Below, in pieces: positions 27,033 to 36,132 of a stretch of 64,000 nt of DNA. Within the stretch, counting starts at the first letter, position 1, and each line of letters opens with the position of its first letter. The notes beneath the pieces were generated by a model. The model saw only the letters and a list, made by a program, of their open reading frames with translations, was not told the origin of the DNA and searched no databases. This DNA is from Aureitalea marina (lineage in GTDB: Bacteria; Bacteroidota; Bacteroidia; Flavobacteriales; Flavobacteriaceae), in NCBI RefSeq assembly GCF_002943755.1, contig NZ_MQUB01000001.1:1290501-1354500 (forward strand). The letters are read 5' to 3'. The position numbers and the translations under genes are program-made.

Positions 27033-27293
27033 TTAATCAATTTCCTCGTATTCGATGTACTCACCCTGATCGGCTTCCTTTTTTCGGGCTGCAGGACGTG
27101 GATCGACAGCTTTAGAACCTTGGAAAGACTCATCCTGGTATTGGGATTGATATGCCTCGAATTGTCTTTCGAATCGTCTGGCAAGACGACCAGCGAACCA
27201 CTTGAGTATCAGTGGCCCATATAATCTGAACAATATCCTTAGCCCCAGGTATACCAGAAGTATGATTAGGAACGTTTTTAAGAATGATTCCAT
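27033..27293 (-). CDS. DUF4834 family small membrane protein
   Basis: This 86-residue protein has one N-terminal helix (about 5-30, LIILLVYLGLRILFRLYG), a basic amphipathic segment and a charged tail ending EYIEYEEID. The form matches DUF4834, a Bacteroidota family of unknown function. It lies 27 bases upstream of the YfhO gene and probably shares its transcript. Confidence 0.78.
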   Translation of the reverse strand: MESFLKTFLIILLVYLGLRILFRLYGPLILKWFAGRLARRFERQFEAYQSQYQDESFQGSKAVDPRPAARKKEADQGEYIEYEEID

Positions 27294-27372
27294 AAGTCGA
27301 ATTGTATGTCAAAGGTAATCCAATTCGGTGGATCAGCTAAGCATTGAACCGATAAAGAAATGAAAAATCTCC

Positions 27373-27380
27373 TATCTTTG
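27373..27380 (+). promoter_or_regulatory. Bacteroidota -7 promoter box
   Basis: TATCTTTG matches TAnnTTTG, 17 bases before the ATG at 27398. Confidence 0.45.
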
Positions 27381-27397
27381 GCCTAAACCCATTTTGC

Positions 27398-28402
27398 ATG
27401 AACAACCTTCGAATTCCTTTGCTACTGCTGGCTTTGCTTGTATCGCCCATGTTATTTGGTCAGTATACTGACCTGATCAACACCAACCAGCCCGGAGGAT
27501 CACAAGGTGCATTCTCAGTTGGAACCCGTGTACTACAATTGGAAACCGGAGTTTCCTTCGGAAATGAAAAGCACGAACTACTGGTAACAGATACCGATGC
27601 CTTCAATTGGGATTACAGTATCCGTTATGGTGTCTGGAAGGAAGAGCTTGAAGTCAGCCTGATGGGTTCCCTGCAAAGCAATAATGTTGTGGATAGCAGA
27701 GGAGCTGTGCCGTTTGAGCAACGCCAGACCAATTTCAAGAGCAATACCCTAGGAGCCAAATACCTGATATATGATCCGTACCGAAAAAGGGATCTAGAAG
27801 GACCTAATCTGTATAGTTATCACGCCAACAACAGTTTTCAATGGAAGGATCTTGTCCCAGCCGTAGCAGTTTATGCGGGAGCTAATTTCGATTCGGCAGA
27901 CAATCCATTTACCCAGGAGGACGACTTTTCCATAAGCCCTAAGGTTGTGATCGCTACCCAGAACAATTTTCTAAGTGGGTTTGTGTTAGTGACCAACCTG
28001 ATTGCCGATCGTATCACTACAGATGCTCCCACTTATGGTTATGTGGTCACCTTGACCTATTCGACCAATCGATATTTTTCAGTTTTCCTTGAGAATCAAG
28101 GGTTTAAAAGTGATTTCTATTCCGATCAGCTGCTCAGGGGTGGTGCCGCTGTGCTGATCAATCAGGATTTTCACGTGGATCTTTCTGGAACCCTCAACTT
28201 TAAGGACACCCCTTCGCTGTGGTATGTTCGTGCGGGATTGGCTTATCGCCTGGATATGCACAACAAAGACGAATACATCGAGGACAAAGGTCGTTCTGGT
28301 CGAGATAAGAAACGAGAAGAAAAGGCGGCCAGAAAGGCCGAAAAGAAGAAAAAGAAGAACAAGCGCCGAGATGGAGTCCTGGAGGACGACGGTGGAAGAT
28401 AG
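27398..28402 (+). CDS. Outer-membrane beta-barrel protein, transporter-like
   Basis: This 334-residue protein has a signal peptide (cleavage near 21-22, LFGQ) and about 12 amphipathic strands. The YTDLINTNQPGGSQGAFSVG start is typical of the phenol-degradation MetA-like/alginate-export-like barrels of flavobacteria. The last 45 residues are unusually rich in Lys, Arg and Glu (KKREEKAARKAEKKKKK) and probably project from the barrel. The substrate is unknown. It stands alone or with the following acetyltransferase-like gene, 10 bases away. Confidence 0.8.
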   Translation: MNNLRIPLLLLALLVSPMLFGQYTDLINTNQPGGSQGAFSVGTRVLQLETGVSFGNEKHELLVTDTDAFNWDYSIRYGVWKEELEVSLMGSLQSNNVVDSRGAVPFEQRQTNFKSNTLGAKYLIYDPYRKRDLEGPNLYSYHANNSFQWKDLVPAVAVYAGANFDSADNPFTQEDDFSISPKVVIATQNNFLSGFVLVTNLIADRITTDAPTYGYVVTLTYSTNRYFSVFLENQGFKSDFYSDQLLRGGAAVLINQDFHVDLSGTLNFKDTPSLWYVRAGLAYRLDMHNKDEYIEDKGRSGRDKKREEKAARKAEKKKKKNKRRDGVLEDDGGR

Positions 28403-28412
28403 CTGATGGCCT

Positions 28413-29537
28413 ATGATCGAAGTTGTACCCGTTTCCCCTACTAATAAGCGTCAGCTTAAACGATTTGTTACCTTTCCTTTTCAACTTTACAGGAACAATC
28501 CCTATTGGGTGCCTCCGCTGATCAAGGACGAGATAGCTACGCTCAATCCGAAGCAAAACCCTGTATTTCAAAATGCGGAGGCCCAGTATTTCCTCGCCTA
28601 CAAGGACGGTACGATGGCCGGACGAGTAGCAGTGATCATCAATCATGTGGAGGTCCAGCAATTGGGCAAAAAGAAGGTGCGATTTGGTTGGTTTGATGTT
28701 ATTGATGATATCGAAGTCACCCGGAGTTTGATGAACAAGGTTTTCGAGATCGGTCTTCAGCAAGGGCTGGAATATGCTGAGGGGCCGGTTGGATTCTCCA
28801 ATATGGAAAAAGCTGGAATACTGACCTCCGGCTTTGAAGAGCGCAACACCATGATCACCTGGTATCATCACCCCTATTATGCTGAACATTTCAAAAAGTT
28901 AGGCTTTGACACCCAAGCTACCTGGGTAGAATATAAGATCAACGATCCGGAACAGATCACGGAGAAAGTGAGGAAGTTCTCAAAAATTGTCCGGGAAAGA
29001 TATGGCTTGGAGGTCATTCGTTTTAAGAATAAGAAGGAGATCTTACCGTATGTCGATGCCATGTTTGAATTGCTCAATAATACCTACAACACACTACAGA
29101 CCTTTGTTCCGGTTCAGCAATATCAGATCGACTATTACAAAGAGAAGTACTTTAGTTTTATCCACCCGGATTATATCACCTGTATCAAAGACAGCAGCGA
29201 ACGTCTGATCGCTTTTTCCGTAGTCATGCCCTCCTTTTCCAAGGCTCTAAAAAAGGCCAATGGTCGCTTGCTCCCCTTCGGATGGTATCACATATTAAAA
29301 GCCCAGAAACGCAACGACACGGCTGCATTCTATCTGATCGGTATTGACCCTGAATATCAAGGGAAAGGAGTTACAGCCATCATCTTTGAAGAAATGCAGG
29401 ACCTTTTCAGACAAAAAGGAATCAAAAAAGTAGAGACCAACCCTGAGTTAAGAGAAAATACGGCTGTGCAGTTGTTGTGGAAAGACTACAATCCCATTCT
29501 ACATAAAGAACGCTCTACCTTCAGAAAACAACTATAG
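28413..29537 (+). CDS. GNAT-fold acetyltransferase-like protein
   Basis: This 374-residue soluble protein looks like a flavobacterial GNAT superfamily member. The N-terminal FVTFPFQLYRNNPYWVPPL block, the middle GPVGFSNMEKAGIL and the C-terminal IDPEYQGKGVTAIIFEEMQ, which resembles the acetyl-CoA pyrophosphate loop, support this. Auto-annotation sometimes calls homologues GTP cyclohydrolase, for which I see no motif. The substrate is unknown. It begins 10 bases after the barrel protein and ends at a strong terminator. Confidence 0.75.
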   Translation: MIEVVPVSPTNKRQLKRFVTFPFQLYRNNPYWVPPLIKDEIATLNPKQNPVFQNAEAQYFLAYKDGTMAGRVAVIINHVEVQQLGKKKVRFGWFDVIDDIEVTRSLMNKVFEIGLQQGLEYAEGPVGFSNMEKAGILTSGFEERNTMITWYHHPYYAEHFKKLGFDTQATWVEYKINDPEQITEKVRKFSKIVRERYGLEVIRFKNKKEILPYVDAMFELLNNTYNTLQTFVPVQQYQIDYYKEKYFSFIHPDYITCIKDSSERLIAFSVVMPSFSKALKKANGRLLPFGWYHILKAQKRNDTAAFYLIGIDPEYQGKGVTAIIFEEMQDLFRQKGIKKVETNPELRENTAVQLLWKDYNPILHKERSTFRKQL

Positions 29538-29565
29538 AAAAACCGCCCTCGAGAGGCGGTTTTTT
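29538..29565 (+). terminator. Rho-independent terminator
   Basis: The stem AAAAACCGCC / GGCGGTTTTT encloses the loop CTCGAGA and a T-run follows. It lies just after the acetyltransferase-like gene and can also act on the facing gene. Confidence 0.9.
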
Positions 29566-29586
29566 ATGGTACTATGCTCAGTTTAT

Positions 29587-30846
29587 TTACTCACCCATGG
29601 CCTCGATCAAGGCCTTGGAAATTCTTTTATAGGTTCCGTTCTCCAATCGCTCCCTGATGGCCGAGAAGGCTTCAAGGGTCTGTTCGACATCCTCCGATGT
29701 ATGAGAAGCGGTCGGAATCATGCGCAACAGAATCAATCCTTTTGGTATCACAGGATACACCACGATGGAACAAAATATACCGTGGTTCTCTCTAAGATCC
29801 TTAACCAAGGCCATAGCCTCCGGGATACTTCCTTGAAGATAAACAGGAGTCACACAACTTTGAGTAGTACCCAGGTCAAAACCACGCTTGCGAAGTCCAC
29901 CCTGAAGGGCACGTACGTTCTCCCATAGCTTGTCCTTGAACTCGGTACTTGAACGCATCATGTCCAATCGCTTCAATGCACCTTTCACCAATTGCATCTG
30001 CAAACTCTTGGCGAACATCTGTGAGCGCAAGTTGTATTTTAAATAGTTGATGATATCCTCGTCTCCTGCGATAAACGCACCTGTACTTGCCATGGACTTG
30101 GCAAAAGTGGCGAAATAGACGTCAATATCGTCCTGAACACCTTGCTCCTCACCTGCTCCGGCACCTGTTTTCCCCAGGGTACCAAAGCCGTGTGCATCGT
30201 CTACGAACAGACGGAAATTGTATTTTTTCTTGAGTTCGACGATCTCTTTGAGTTTCCCCTGCTCTCCGCGCATTCCAAAAACTCCTTCGGAGATCACTAA
30301 GATCCCTCCACCGGTCTTTTCGGCTACTTTGGTGGCTCGCTTTAGGTTCTTCTCAATACTTTCTAAGTCGTTGTGCTTATACGTGAAACGCTGTCCCAGG
30401 TGAAGACGGACCCCGTCAATGATGCAGGCGTGAGCATCTACATCGTAAACAATCACATCATCCTTGGAGACCAGAGCATCGATGGTTGACACCATTCCCT
30501 GATAACCAAAATTAAGCAGGTAGGCAGCCTCCTTGCTTACAAATTCGGCCAATTCATTCTGAAGTTGTTCGTGCAGATCAGTGTGTCCACTCATCATTCT
30601 GGCTCCCATCGGGTAAGCAGATCCATATTCTGCAGCAGCCTCGGCATCAACTTTTCGTACCTCGGGATGATTAGCCAATCCCAGATAGTCATTTACACTC
30701 CAAGTGATCACTTCCTTGCCATTAAAAACCATTCGGTTACCAATTGGCCCCTCTAACTTGGGGAAAACAAAGTATCCCTCAGCCTGGTCCGCCCAGCGAC
30801 CCAAAGGTCCTTTATCCTTGTAAATCCTATCAAACAAATCTCTCAT
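29587..30846 (-). CDS. PLP-dependent alpha-oxoamine synthase, probable cysteate fatty-acyltransferase
   Basis: This 419-residue enzyme of the AONS/KBL/serine palmitoyltransferase group has the PLP Lys250 (FATFAKSMASTG), the PLP-binding VDDAHGFG and the SGHTDLHEQL segment. It would condense an amino acid with an acyl-CoA or acyl-ACP with loss of CO2. The gene beside it encodes a cysteine-synthase-like protein. From the literature on capnine synthesis in Flavobacterium and Capnocytophaga, this pairing fits cysteate acyltransferase plus cysteate synthase. Serine palmitoyltransferase or glycine C-acetyltransferase remain possible. The PLP-domain assignment is firm, the substrate inferred. Confidence 0.8.
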   Translation of the reverse strand: MRDLFDRIYKDKGPLGRWADQAEGYFVFPKLEGPIGNRMVFNGKEVITWSVNDYLGLANHPEVRKVDAEAAAEYGSAYPMGARMMSGHTDLHEQLQNELAEFVSKEAAYLLNFGYQGMVSTIDALVSKDDVIVYDVDAHACIIDGVRLHLGQRFTYKHNDLESIEKNLKRATKVAEKTGGGILVISEGVFGMRGEQGKLKEIVELKKKYNFRLFVDDAHGFGTLGKTGAGAGEEQGVQDDIDVYFATFAKSMASTGAFIAGDEDIINYLKYNLRSQMFAKSLQMQLVKGALKRLDMMRSSTEFKDKLWENVRALQGGLRKRGFDLGTTQSCVTPVYLQGSIPEAMALVKDLRENHGIFCSIVVYPVIPKGLILLRMIPTASHTSEDVEQTLEAFSAIRERLENGTYKRISKALIEAMGE

Positions 30847-30871
30847 CCAAACGCATTTTCAAATCAAGCCA

Positions 30872-30879
30872 CAAAAATA
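30872..30879 (-). promoter_or_regulatory. Bacteroidota -7 promoter box
   Basis: On the minus strand TATTTTTG matches TAnnTTTG, 25 bases before the acyltransferase start at 30846. Together with the terminator at 30916 it suggests the gene has its own transcript. Confidence 0.4.
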
Positions 30880-30915
30880 GTTATTTTAAACTTCTGAGCA
30901 CCTGATTTTTAGCAC

Positions 30916-30946
30916 AAAAAAAGCCGATGTTCATAACACCGGCTTT
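30916..30946 (-). terminator. Rho-independent terminator after the cysteate-synthase-like gene
   Basis: Read on the minus strand, AAAGCCGGTG pairs with CATCGGCTTT (one mismatch) around a short loop and ends in a T-run. Confidence 0.85.
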
Positions 30947-30965
30947 CAAATACTTTATTATCAGT

Positions 30966-32000
30966 CTATTTGACAACCTGTACCGGTTTTTCAACCTCTT
31001 GTAGGGCATCGAAGAAACCTTGCTGTTCCATCCAACTATCGCTGTAAATCTTACTCATGTATCGCGATCCGTGATCGGGGAAGATCACCACAACAACATC
31101 GTTTGGTCCAAAGGTACCTTCTTCGTTTAATTGAGTGATTCCCTGCATGGCGGCTCCAGAAGTGTAACCGACAAACAAGCCTTCCTGCACGGCTATGGTC
31201 CGAGCCATGTGAGCACTATCCTCATCGGTTACTTTAATAAACCGATCGATGATCTTGAAATCCGTGGCCGATGGTATCAGGTTCTTACCCAGTCCTTCTA
31301 TCCGGTATGGATAGATCTCGTCCTTATCTAATTTCCCGGTTTCGTGGTATTTCTGAAGTACGGACCCGTAGGCATCGATCCCGATGACCTCGATATCCGG
31401 ATTTTGTTCTTTCAAATAACGAGCAGTACCCGAAATAGTTCCACCAGTACCACTACAAGCAACAAGGTGAGTAATTTGACCACCGGTCTGTTCCCAGATC
31501 TCAGGTCCTGTAGAGGCATAATGCGCCTCGATATTCAACTCGTTAAAATACTGGTTGATGTAAACTGACCCGGGAGTTTCTTTGTGTAAACGCTTGGCCA
31601 CTTCATAGTAACTTCTGGGATCGTCCGCTGCAACATGAGCCGGGCATACATACACCTCCGCACCCATCGTCTTTAGCATATCGATCTTGTCGGCAGAGCT
31701 TTTTGAACTGACTGCCAAAATGCAACGATACCCTTTCAGAATACTCACCATTGCCAAACTGAATCCAGTATTACCACTGGTTGTTTCTATGATGGTGTCT
31801 CCGGGATTGATCAGTCCTTTCTTTTCGGCCTGCTCAATAATGTAAAGTGCTATTCTGTCTTTGGCGGAATGCCCTGGATTAAACCCTTCTACCTTAGCGT
31901 AAAAACGTCCGGGTATCTTCTCTGTCAAACGATTCAGTTTGATCAATGGGGTATTTCCGATAAGACTTAGGGCGTTTTCGTGGGCTTGAATGCTTTTCAT
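30966..32000 (-). CDS. Cysteine-synthase-like PLP enzyme, probable cysteate synthase
   Basis: This 344-residue fold-type II PLP enzyme has the PLP Lys47 in [12 protein letters not shown], the substrate loop [11 protein letters not shown] and the phosphate-binding [10 protein letters not shown]. It resembles cysteine synthase and cystathionine beta-synthase. Beside the alpha-oxoamine synthase, the most likely reaction is cysteate formation (phosphoserine plus sulfite) for sulfonolipid synthesis. Ordinary cysteine synthase cannot be excluded from sequence alone. A terminator separates it from the acyltransferase gene, so the pair are neighbours but probably not one transcript. Confidence 0.82.
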   Translation of the reverse strand: MKSIQAHENALSLIGNTPLIKLNRLTEKIPGRFYAKVEGFNPGHSAKDRIALYIIEQAEKKGLINPGDTIIETTSGNTGFSLAMVSILKGYRCILAVSSKSSADKIDMLKTMGAEVYVCPAHVAADDPRSYYEVAKRLHKETPGSVYINQYFNELNIEAHYASTGPEIWEQTGGQITHLVACSGTGGTISGTARYLKEQNPDIEVIGIDAYGSVLQKYHETGKLDKDEIYPYRIEGLGKNLIPSATDFKIIDRFIKVTDEDSAHMARTIAVQEGLFVGYTSGAAMQGITQLNEEGTFGPNDVVVVIFPDHGSRYMSKIYSDSWMEQQGFFDALQEVEKPVQVVK

Positions 32001-32024
32001 ACAAGGAGATTAGGTGTAGATTTC

Positions 32025-32044
32025 AACATGCCACTAACCATGTT
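32025..32044. promoter_or_regulatory. Inverted repeat in the leader of the cysteate-synthase-like gene
   Basis: AACATG, an 8-base spacer and CATGTT form a perfect inverted repeat between the predicted -7 box and the start codon. It could be an operator or a leader hairpin. No regulator is known. Confidence 0.35.
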
Positions 32045-32053
32045 AAAACGGGA

Positions 32054-32061
32054 CAAAGTTA
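32054..32061 (-). promoter_or_regulatory. Bacteroidota -7 promoter box
   Basis: On the minus strand TAACTTTG matches TAnnTTTG, 53 bases before the start at 32000. Confidence 0.4.
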
Positions 32062-32076
32062 AAGCAAATTATTTAA

Positions 32077-34212
32077 TTAGTCTTCTATTCCCTCCATATC
32101 AAGGAGAAAGGCAAAGTCTGTCGCAACTTCCTTCAAAGCCTCGAAGCGTCCCGAGGCCCCACCGTGACCAGCATCCATATTGGTATGCAGCAGCAGCAAA
32201 TTGCTGTCCGTCTTCAATTCTCTCAATTTGGCCACCCATTTGGCTGGCTCCCAATATTGTACCTGAGAATCGTGCAAACCGGTGGTCACCAGCATATTCG
32301 GATAGTCTTTTGCGACTACATTGTCATAGGGAGAATAGGACTTCATATAGTCGTAGTACTCCTTGTCGTTAGGGTTTCCCCACTCGTCATATTCTCCTGT
32401 GGTCAGCGGGATACTCTCGTCCAGCATGGTAGTTACCACATCCACGAAAGGAACATCTGCGATCACGCCGTTGTATAGTTCCGGGGCAAGATTGACCACT
32501 GCACCCATTAACAGTCCGCCGGCTGATCCACCGCGGGCATACAGATGCTCGGCGGAGGTATATCCCTCTTCGATCAGGAATTTTGAGGCGTCTACAAAAT
32601 CGGTAAAACTGTTCTTTTTGGTCAAAAGTTTACCATTTTCGTACCATTGGCGACCTAGGTACTGTCCACCTCTAACATGCACTATGGCATAGATAAAGCC
32701 TCTGTCCAATAAGCTTAACCTGGAATTGGAAAAATACGGTTCGATAGTGGCTCCATAAGAACCATAGCCATAAAGAAGTAGAGGGTTTTTACCATTGGGT
32801 TTCATGCCCTTTCGAAATACCATGGAAATTGGAACTGCGGTCCCATCGGCGGCAGTAGCCCATACACGTTTGGATTCATAATTGTTCTTATCGAAGGTAC
32901 CTCCAAGTATCTCTGTTTCTTTCTTGATAGTCTTCTCCCTGGTCTCCATATTGAAATCAATGACCGAATTGGGCGTAGTCAAAGACTGGTAACCATAGCG
33001 CAAAAGCGGAGTGTCAAATTCTACGTTCTGTGTAGTATAAGCGGTGTAGGTCTCATTGTCAAAGGGAAGGTAATAATCTTCCTTCCCATCCCAGCGCATG
33101 ATCCTCAACTGATTGAGGCCATTGTTGCGCTCGCTCACAACCAGGAAGTCCTTGAAGATGTCCACGTCCTCCAGCAATACATCGTCCCTATGGGGAATTA
33201 CTTCTTCCCAGTTGTCCATTGATGTCTTGCCTTCTGGGGCTTTCATCAGTTTAAAATTAGAAGCCTCATCCTTATTGGTGACCACATAGAACGAATCATC
33301 ATAATGGGCGATGCCGTATTCCAAACCTCGAGTTCTCTCCTGGAATACCTGGAATTCACCGTAAGGATCATCAGCCTTTAGGATTTGGAATTCTGAGGTA
33401 AGCGTGCTATAACTACCTATTACCAGGTATTTTTCTGACTTGGTCTTATAGATATAAGTTCCAAAGGTCTCATCTTCCTCAAAGTAGATCATCTCATCCT
33501 GATCCGAGCTCGTTCCCCTTTTATGACGGAAAATCTTGTCGGATCGAAGGGTTTGTTCGTCTTTGGTGGTATAAAACAGGGTCTCGCTATCATTGGCCCA
33601 AGTGGAACTGCCGTTGGTCAGCGGAATGGACTGAGGTAGTATCTCGCCCGTCTCCAGGTTTTTGATGTAAAGGGTGTATTTCCTTCGGCTCAGGGTATCT
33701 ACTCCAAAGGCTGCCCATTTGTTGTCTGGGCTCACATTGATTCCTCTTAATTGGTAAAAGGCAAATCCCTCGGCCATCTGATTCACGTCAAAGAGGATCT
33801 CTTCCTGAGCTTCCAGCGAATCCTTCTTGCGGGAATAGATCGGGTAGTCCTTTCCAGTCTCGAATCGGGTCAGGTAGTAGTAGCCATTGTAGAAATAAGG
33901 AACAGATTGATCGTCTTCTTTGATACGCGATTTCATTTCCTGGAACAGATCATCCTTCAATCCCTTGGTATGGGCTGTCATCCGATCGTAATAATCGTTC
34001 TCCCTTTCCAAGTAGTCGATCACTTCTTCGTCATCCTTGTTGTTCAACCAATAGTAATTGTCCACTCGAACATCTCCGTGGATCTCCAGGTTCTTGGGAA
34101 TCTTGTCTGCAAAAGGGGGGGTGATCTCGGTGGTTTCCACTGGTTTTTCGTTCTGGTTACAAGAGGCGGCAAAAATAAGAACTAATGCACAAAGCAAATA
34201 AGAATATTTCAT
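32077..34212 (-). CDS. S9 family prolyl oligopeptidase-like lipoprotein
   Basis: This 711-residue protein has a lipoprotein signal (lipobox FAASC, Cys18), a seven-bladed propeller domain (about 75-430) and a C-terminal alpha/beta hydrolase domain. The nucleophile is in GGSAGGLL and a late His in AGHGGASGR. The overall order matches oligopeptidase B (PtrB) type enzymes that cut short peptides after basic residues. The lipid anchor places it in the periplasm or outer membrane, suggesting a role in peptide feeding or turnover. It is transcribed divergently from YbaB. Confidence 0.92.
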   Translation of the reverse strand: MKYSYLLCALVLIFAASCNQNEKPVETTEITPPFADKIPKNLEIHGDVRVDNYYWLNNKDDEEVIDYLERENDYYDRMTAHTKGLKDDLFQEMKSRIKEDDQSVPYFYNGYYYLTRFETGKDYPIYSRKKDSLEAQEEILFDVNQMAEGFAFYQLRGINVSPDNKWAAFGVDTLSRRKYTLYIKNLETGEILPQSIPLTNGSSTWANDSETLFYTTKDEQTLRSDKIFRHKRGTSSDQDEMIYFEEDETFGTYIYKTKSEKYLVIGSYSTLTSEFQILKADDPYGEFQVFQERTRGLEYGIAHYDDSFYVVTNKDEASNFKLMKAPEGKTSMDNWEEVIPHRDDVLLEDVDIFKDFLVVSERNNGLNQLRIMRWDGKEDYYLPFDNETYTAYTTQNVEFDTPLLRYGYQSLTTPNSVIDFNMETREKTIKKETEILGGTFDKNNYESKRVWATAADGTAVPISMVFRKGMKPNGKNPLLLYGYGSYGATIEPYFSNSRLSLLDRGFIYAIVHVRGGQYLGRQWYENGKLLTKKNSFTDFVDASKFLIEEGYTSAEHLYARGGSAGGLLMGAVVNLAPELYNGVIADVPFVDVVTTMLDESIPLTTGEYDEWGNPNDKEYYDYMKSYSPYDNVVAKDYPNMLVTTGLHDSQVQYWEPAKWVAKLRELKTDSNLLLLHTNMDAGHGGASGRFEALKEVATDFAFLLDMEGIED

Positions 34213-34246
34213 AGTGTCGGTCAGAATTAGTCAACCGTGAATGTAG

Positions 34247-34254
34247 TAAATTTG
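34247..34254 (+). promoter_or_regulatory. Bacteroidota -7 promoter box for ybaB
   Basis: TAAATTTG matches TAnnTTTG, 21 bases before the ATG at 34276. Confidence 0.4.
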
Positions 34255-34275
34255 CAACAAACAAAATTGTAACAG

Positions 34276-34599
34276 ATGTTTGGAGATATTATGGGCATGA
34301 TGGGTAAGCTTAAAGAAACCCAGGCCAAAGTAGAAGAGACCAAAAAGCAATTAGACCACGTTCTGATAGACGAGCAGTCTTCTGATGGACTGCTGAAGTT
34401 GACCCTGACGGCCAACCGGACGATCAAGACCATAGAAGTTGACCCGGAATTGATGCAGGACAAAGAACAGTTGGAGGACTATCTCATTCTGACGCTCAAC
34501 AGGGCGATTGATCGAGCCACTGCCATGCAAGAGGCCGAATTGGCAGCAGTCGCAAAAGAAGGGATGCCCAACATTCCTGGTATGGACCTTTTTAAATAG
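34276..34599 (+). CDS. YbaB/EbfC family nucleoid-associated protein
   Basis: This 107-residue DNA-binding protein shows the family pattern. An N-terminal helix ([21 protein letters not shown]) leads into a central beta-meander ([20 protein letters not shown]). The C-terminal helix begins [18 protein letters not shown]. It forms dimers that bind DNA with low specificity. The partner recR gene is not next to it here. It stands alone between divergent and co-oriented neighbours. Confidence 0.92.
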   Translation: MFGDIMGMMGKLKETQAKVEETKKQLDHVLIDEQSSDGLLKLTLTANRTIKTIEVDPELMQDKEQLEDYLILTLNRAIDRATAMQEAELAAVAKEGMPNIPGMDLFK

Positions 34600-34739
34600 A
34601 GTACAACTGGTCTAAAATAATGACAGACATCATGATAGGACCTATTCGTCTTAATTTCAAGCAGAAAAGCTTTTGGAATAGCCAAATTTTTGAGATATTT
34701 AACCACTCAACGATTATCTAACTTTTTTAATTAAAAACT

Positions 34740-35060
34740 ATGTTCGAGGTAAAGAAAAGCGGGGACAAATATCACTTTGTACTAAAAGCAGCAAATGGTC
34801 AGGTCATTCTGTCCAGCCAGATGTATGCGTCTAAATCCGGCGCAATGAACGGGGTCGATTCGGTACGCAAGAATTGCGGAAACGATGACTGCTGGGAAAG
34901 AAAGACGGCCAAGAATGGTAAATTCCATTTCAACTTGAAATCCACAAATGGTCAGATCGTTGGAAGCAGCCAGATGTATGCCAGCGAGTCCGGTATGAAC
35001 AACGGAATCCAATCTGTCAAAAATAATGCACCAGGTGCGGATGTGAAGGAAGTGGAATAA
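34740..35060 (+). CDS. YegP family (DUF1508) protein, two repeats
   Basis: This 106-residue protein is two tandem DUF1508 repeats: YHFVLKAANGQVILSSQMYA (about 11-30) and FHFNLKSTNGQIVGSSQMYA (about 62-81). Each is followed by a helix (MNGVDSVRKN / MNNGIQSVKNN). The fold is a small beta-beta-beta-alpha unit. The function is unknown, though such genes are often stress-associated. It stands alone with its own terminator. Confidence 0.92.
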   Translation: MFEVKKSGDKYHFVLKAANGQVILSSQMYASKSGAMNGVDSVRKNCGNDDCWERKTAKNGKFHFNLKSTNGQIVGSSQMYASESGMNNGIQSVKNNAPGADVKEVE

Positions 35061-35076
35061 TCCCCGAGCTACAAAT

Positions 35077-35105
35077 AAAAAAGGCGCCAATAAGGCGCCT
35101 TTTTT
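35077..35105. terminator. Bidirectional rho-independent terminator
   Basis: The stem AAAAAAGGCGCC / GGCGCCTTTTTT encloses the loop AATAA. It ends the YegP gene and the four-gene minus-strand operon that closes with the threonine aldolase. Confidence 0.9.
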
Positions 35106-36126
35106 ATTTGTAGTTGTCCAATATTCCTAGGAATTTTTCGTGCATTTCCGGGCTATAATCCAAGTGGGTGACCAGGCGAAGTTTCCCTTCTCCCATGCTA
35201 CTGAGCTTAACCTCCATCTCGGACATATCCGAAAGGAACTTTTCTTCTTTGACAGAATCCTCCAGGTAGAAGATCACAATGTTGGTCTCTGTCTCCTCCA
35301 CCTTCTTTACGTACGGTCGGGATTTTAAAAGTAGGGCAATCTCCAGAGCGCGCTGATGATCCTCTGCCAAGCGTTCTATGTGGTTGTCTAAGGCATAGAT
35401 GCCCGCAGCCGCCATATAGCCGATCTGCCTCATACCTCCTCCTAGTACCTTCCTGACGCGCATGGCTCCCTCCATCAGCTTGTTCTTACCAATGAGCACG
35501 GTTCCCATAGGCGCCCCCAGGCCTTTACTCAGACAAAGTGTGATGGTATCGAAAACCAGTCCATAATCCCCGGGGTCCTCATTCCTGGCAACCAGGGCAT
35601 TCATCAGCCGAGCTCCATCCAGGTGCAGGCCCAGACCATTTTTGTCACAAACCGTACGGATCTTCTCAATCTCTTTCAAATCATAACAGGCTCCTCCACC
35701 CTTGTTGGTCGTATTTTCCAAGGTGACCAGGCTGGTCTGGGGACTGTGATAAAAATCCGGTGGATTGATAGCAGACTCTACCTGCTTAGCCGTCACCATG
35801 CCTCGATCTCCTTGCAATAGTTTACAGGAGACTCCACTGTTGAATGAAACGCCTCCACCCTCATAATTATACACATGAGCCCAGCGATCACAGATTAGCT
35901 GCTCACCGGGTTGAGTATGCAGCTTGATAGCGGCCTGGTTGGCCATGGTTCCAGTTGGAAAATAGAGTGCCTGATCCATCCCAAACAGATCAGCCACATA
36001 CTTTTCCAGTTGATTCACTGTTGGATCTTCCTTATAGACATCATCTCCCGTTACCGCGTTAGCAATGGCTTCCAGCATACCAGGCGTAGGCTGGGTTACG
36101 GTATCACTTCTCAGGTCTATGATCAT
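35104..36126 (-). CDS. ltaE: Low-specificity L-threonine aldolase
   Basis: This 340-residue PLP enzyme cleaves threonine and allo-threonine into glycine and acetaldehyde. The DLRSDTVTQPTPGM N-terminus, GTMANQAAIK, HLDGARLMNA and the PLP lysine in LCLSKGLGAPMGT are diagnostic. It is the last gene in the minus-strand run from 40504, 6 bases after its upstream neighbour, so it is likely part of that operon. The metabolic link to the secreted proteins is unclear. Confidence 0.95.
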   Translation of the reverse strand: MIIDLRSDTVTQPTPGMLEAIANAVTGDDVYKEDPTVNQLEKYVADLFGMDQALYFPTGTMANQAAIKLHTQPGEQLICDRWAHVYNYEGGGVSFNSGVSCKLLQGDRGMVTAKQVESAINPPDFYHSPQTSLVTLENTTNKGGGACYDLKEIEKIRTVCDKNGLGLHLDGARLMNALVARNEDPGDYGLVFDTITLCLSKGLGAPMGTVLIGKNKLMEGAMRVRKVLGGGMRQIGYMAAAGIYALDNHIERLAEDHQRALEIALLLKSRPYVKKVEETETNIVIFYLEDSVKEEKFLSDMSEMEVKLSSMGEGKLRLVTHLDYSPEMHEKFLGILDNYK

Positions 36127-36132
36127 ATCTTG

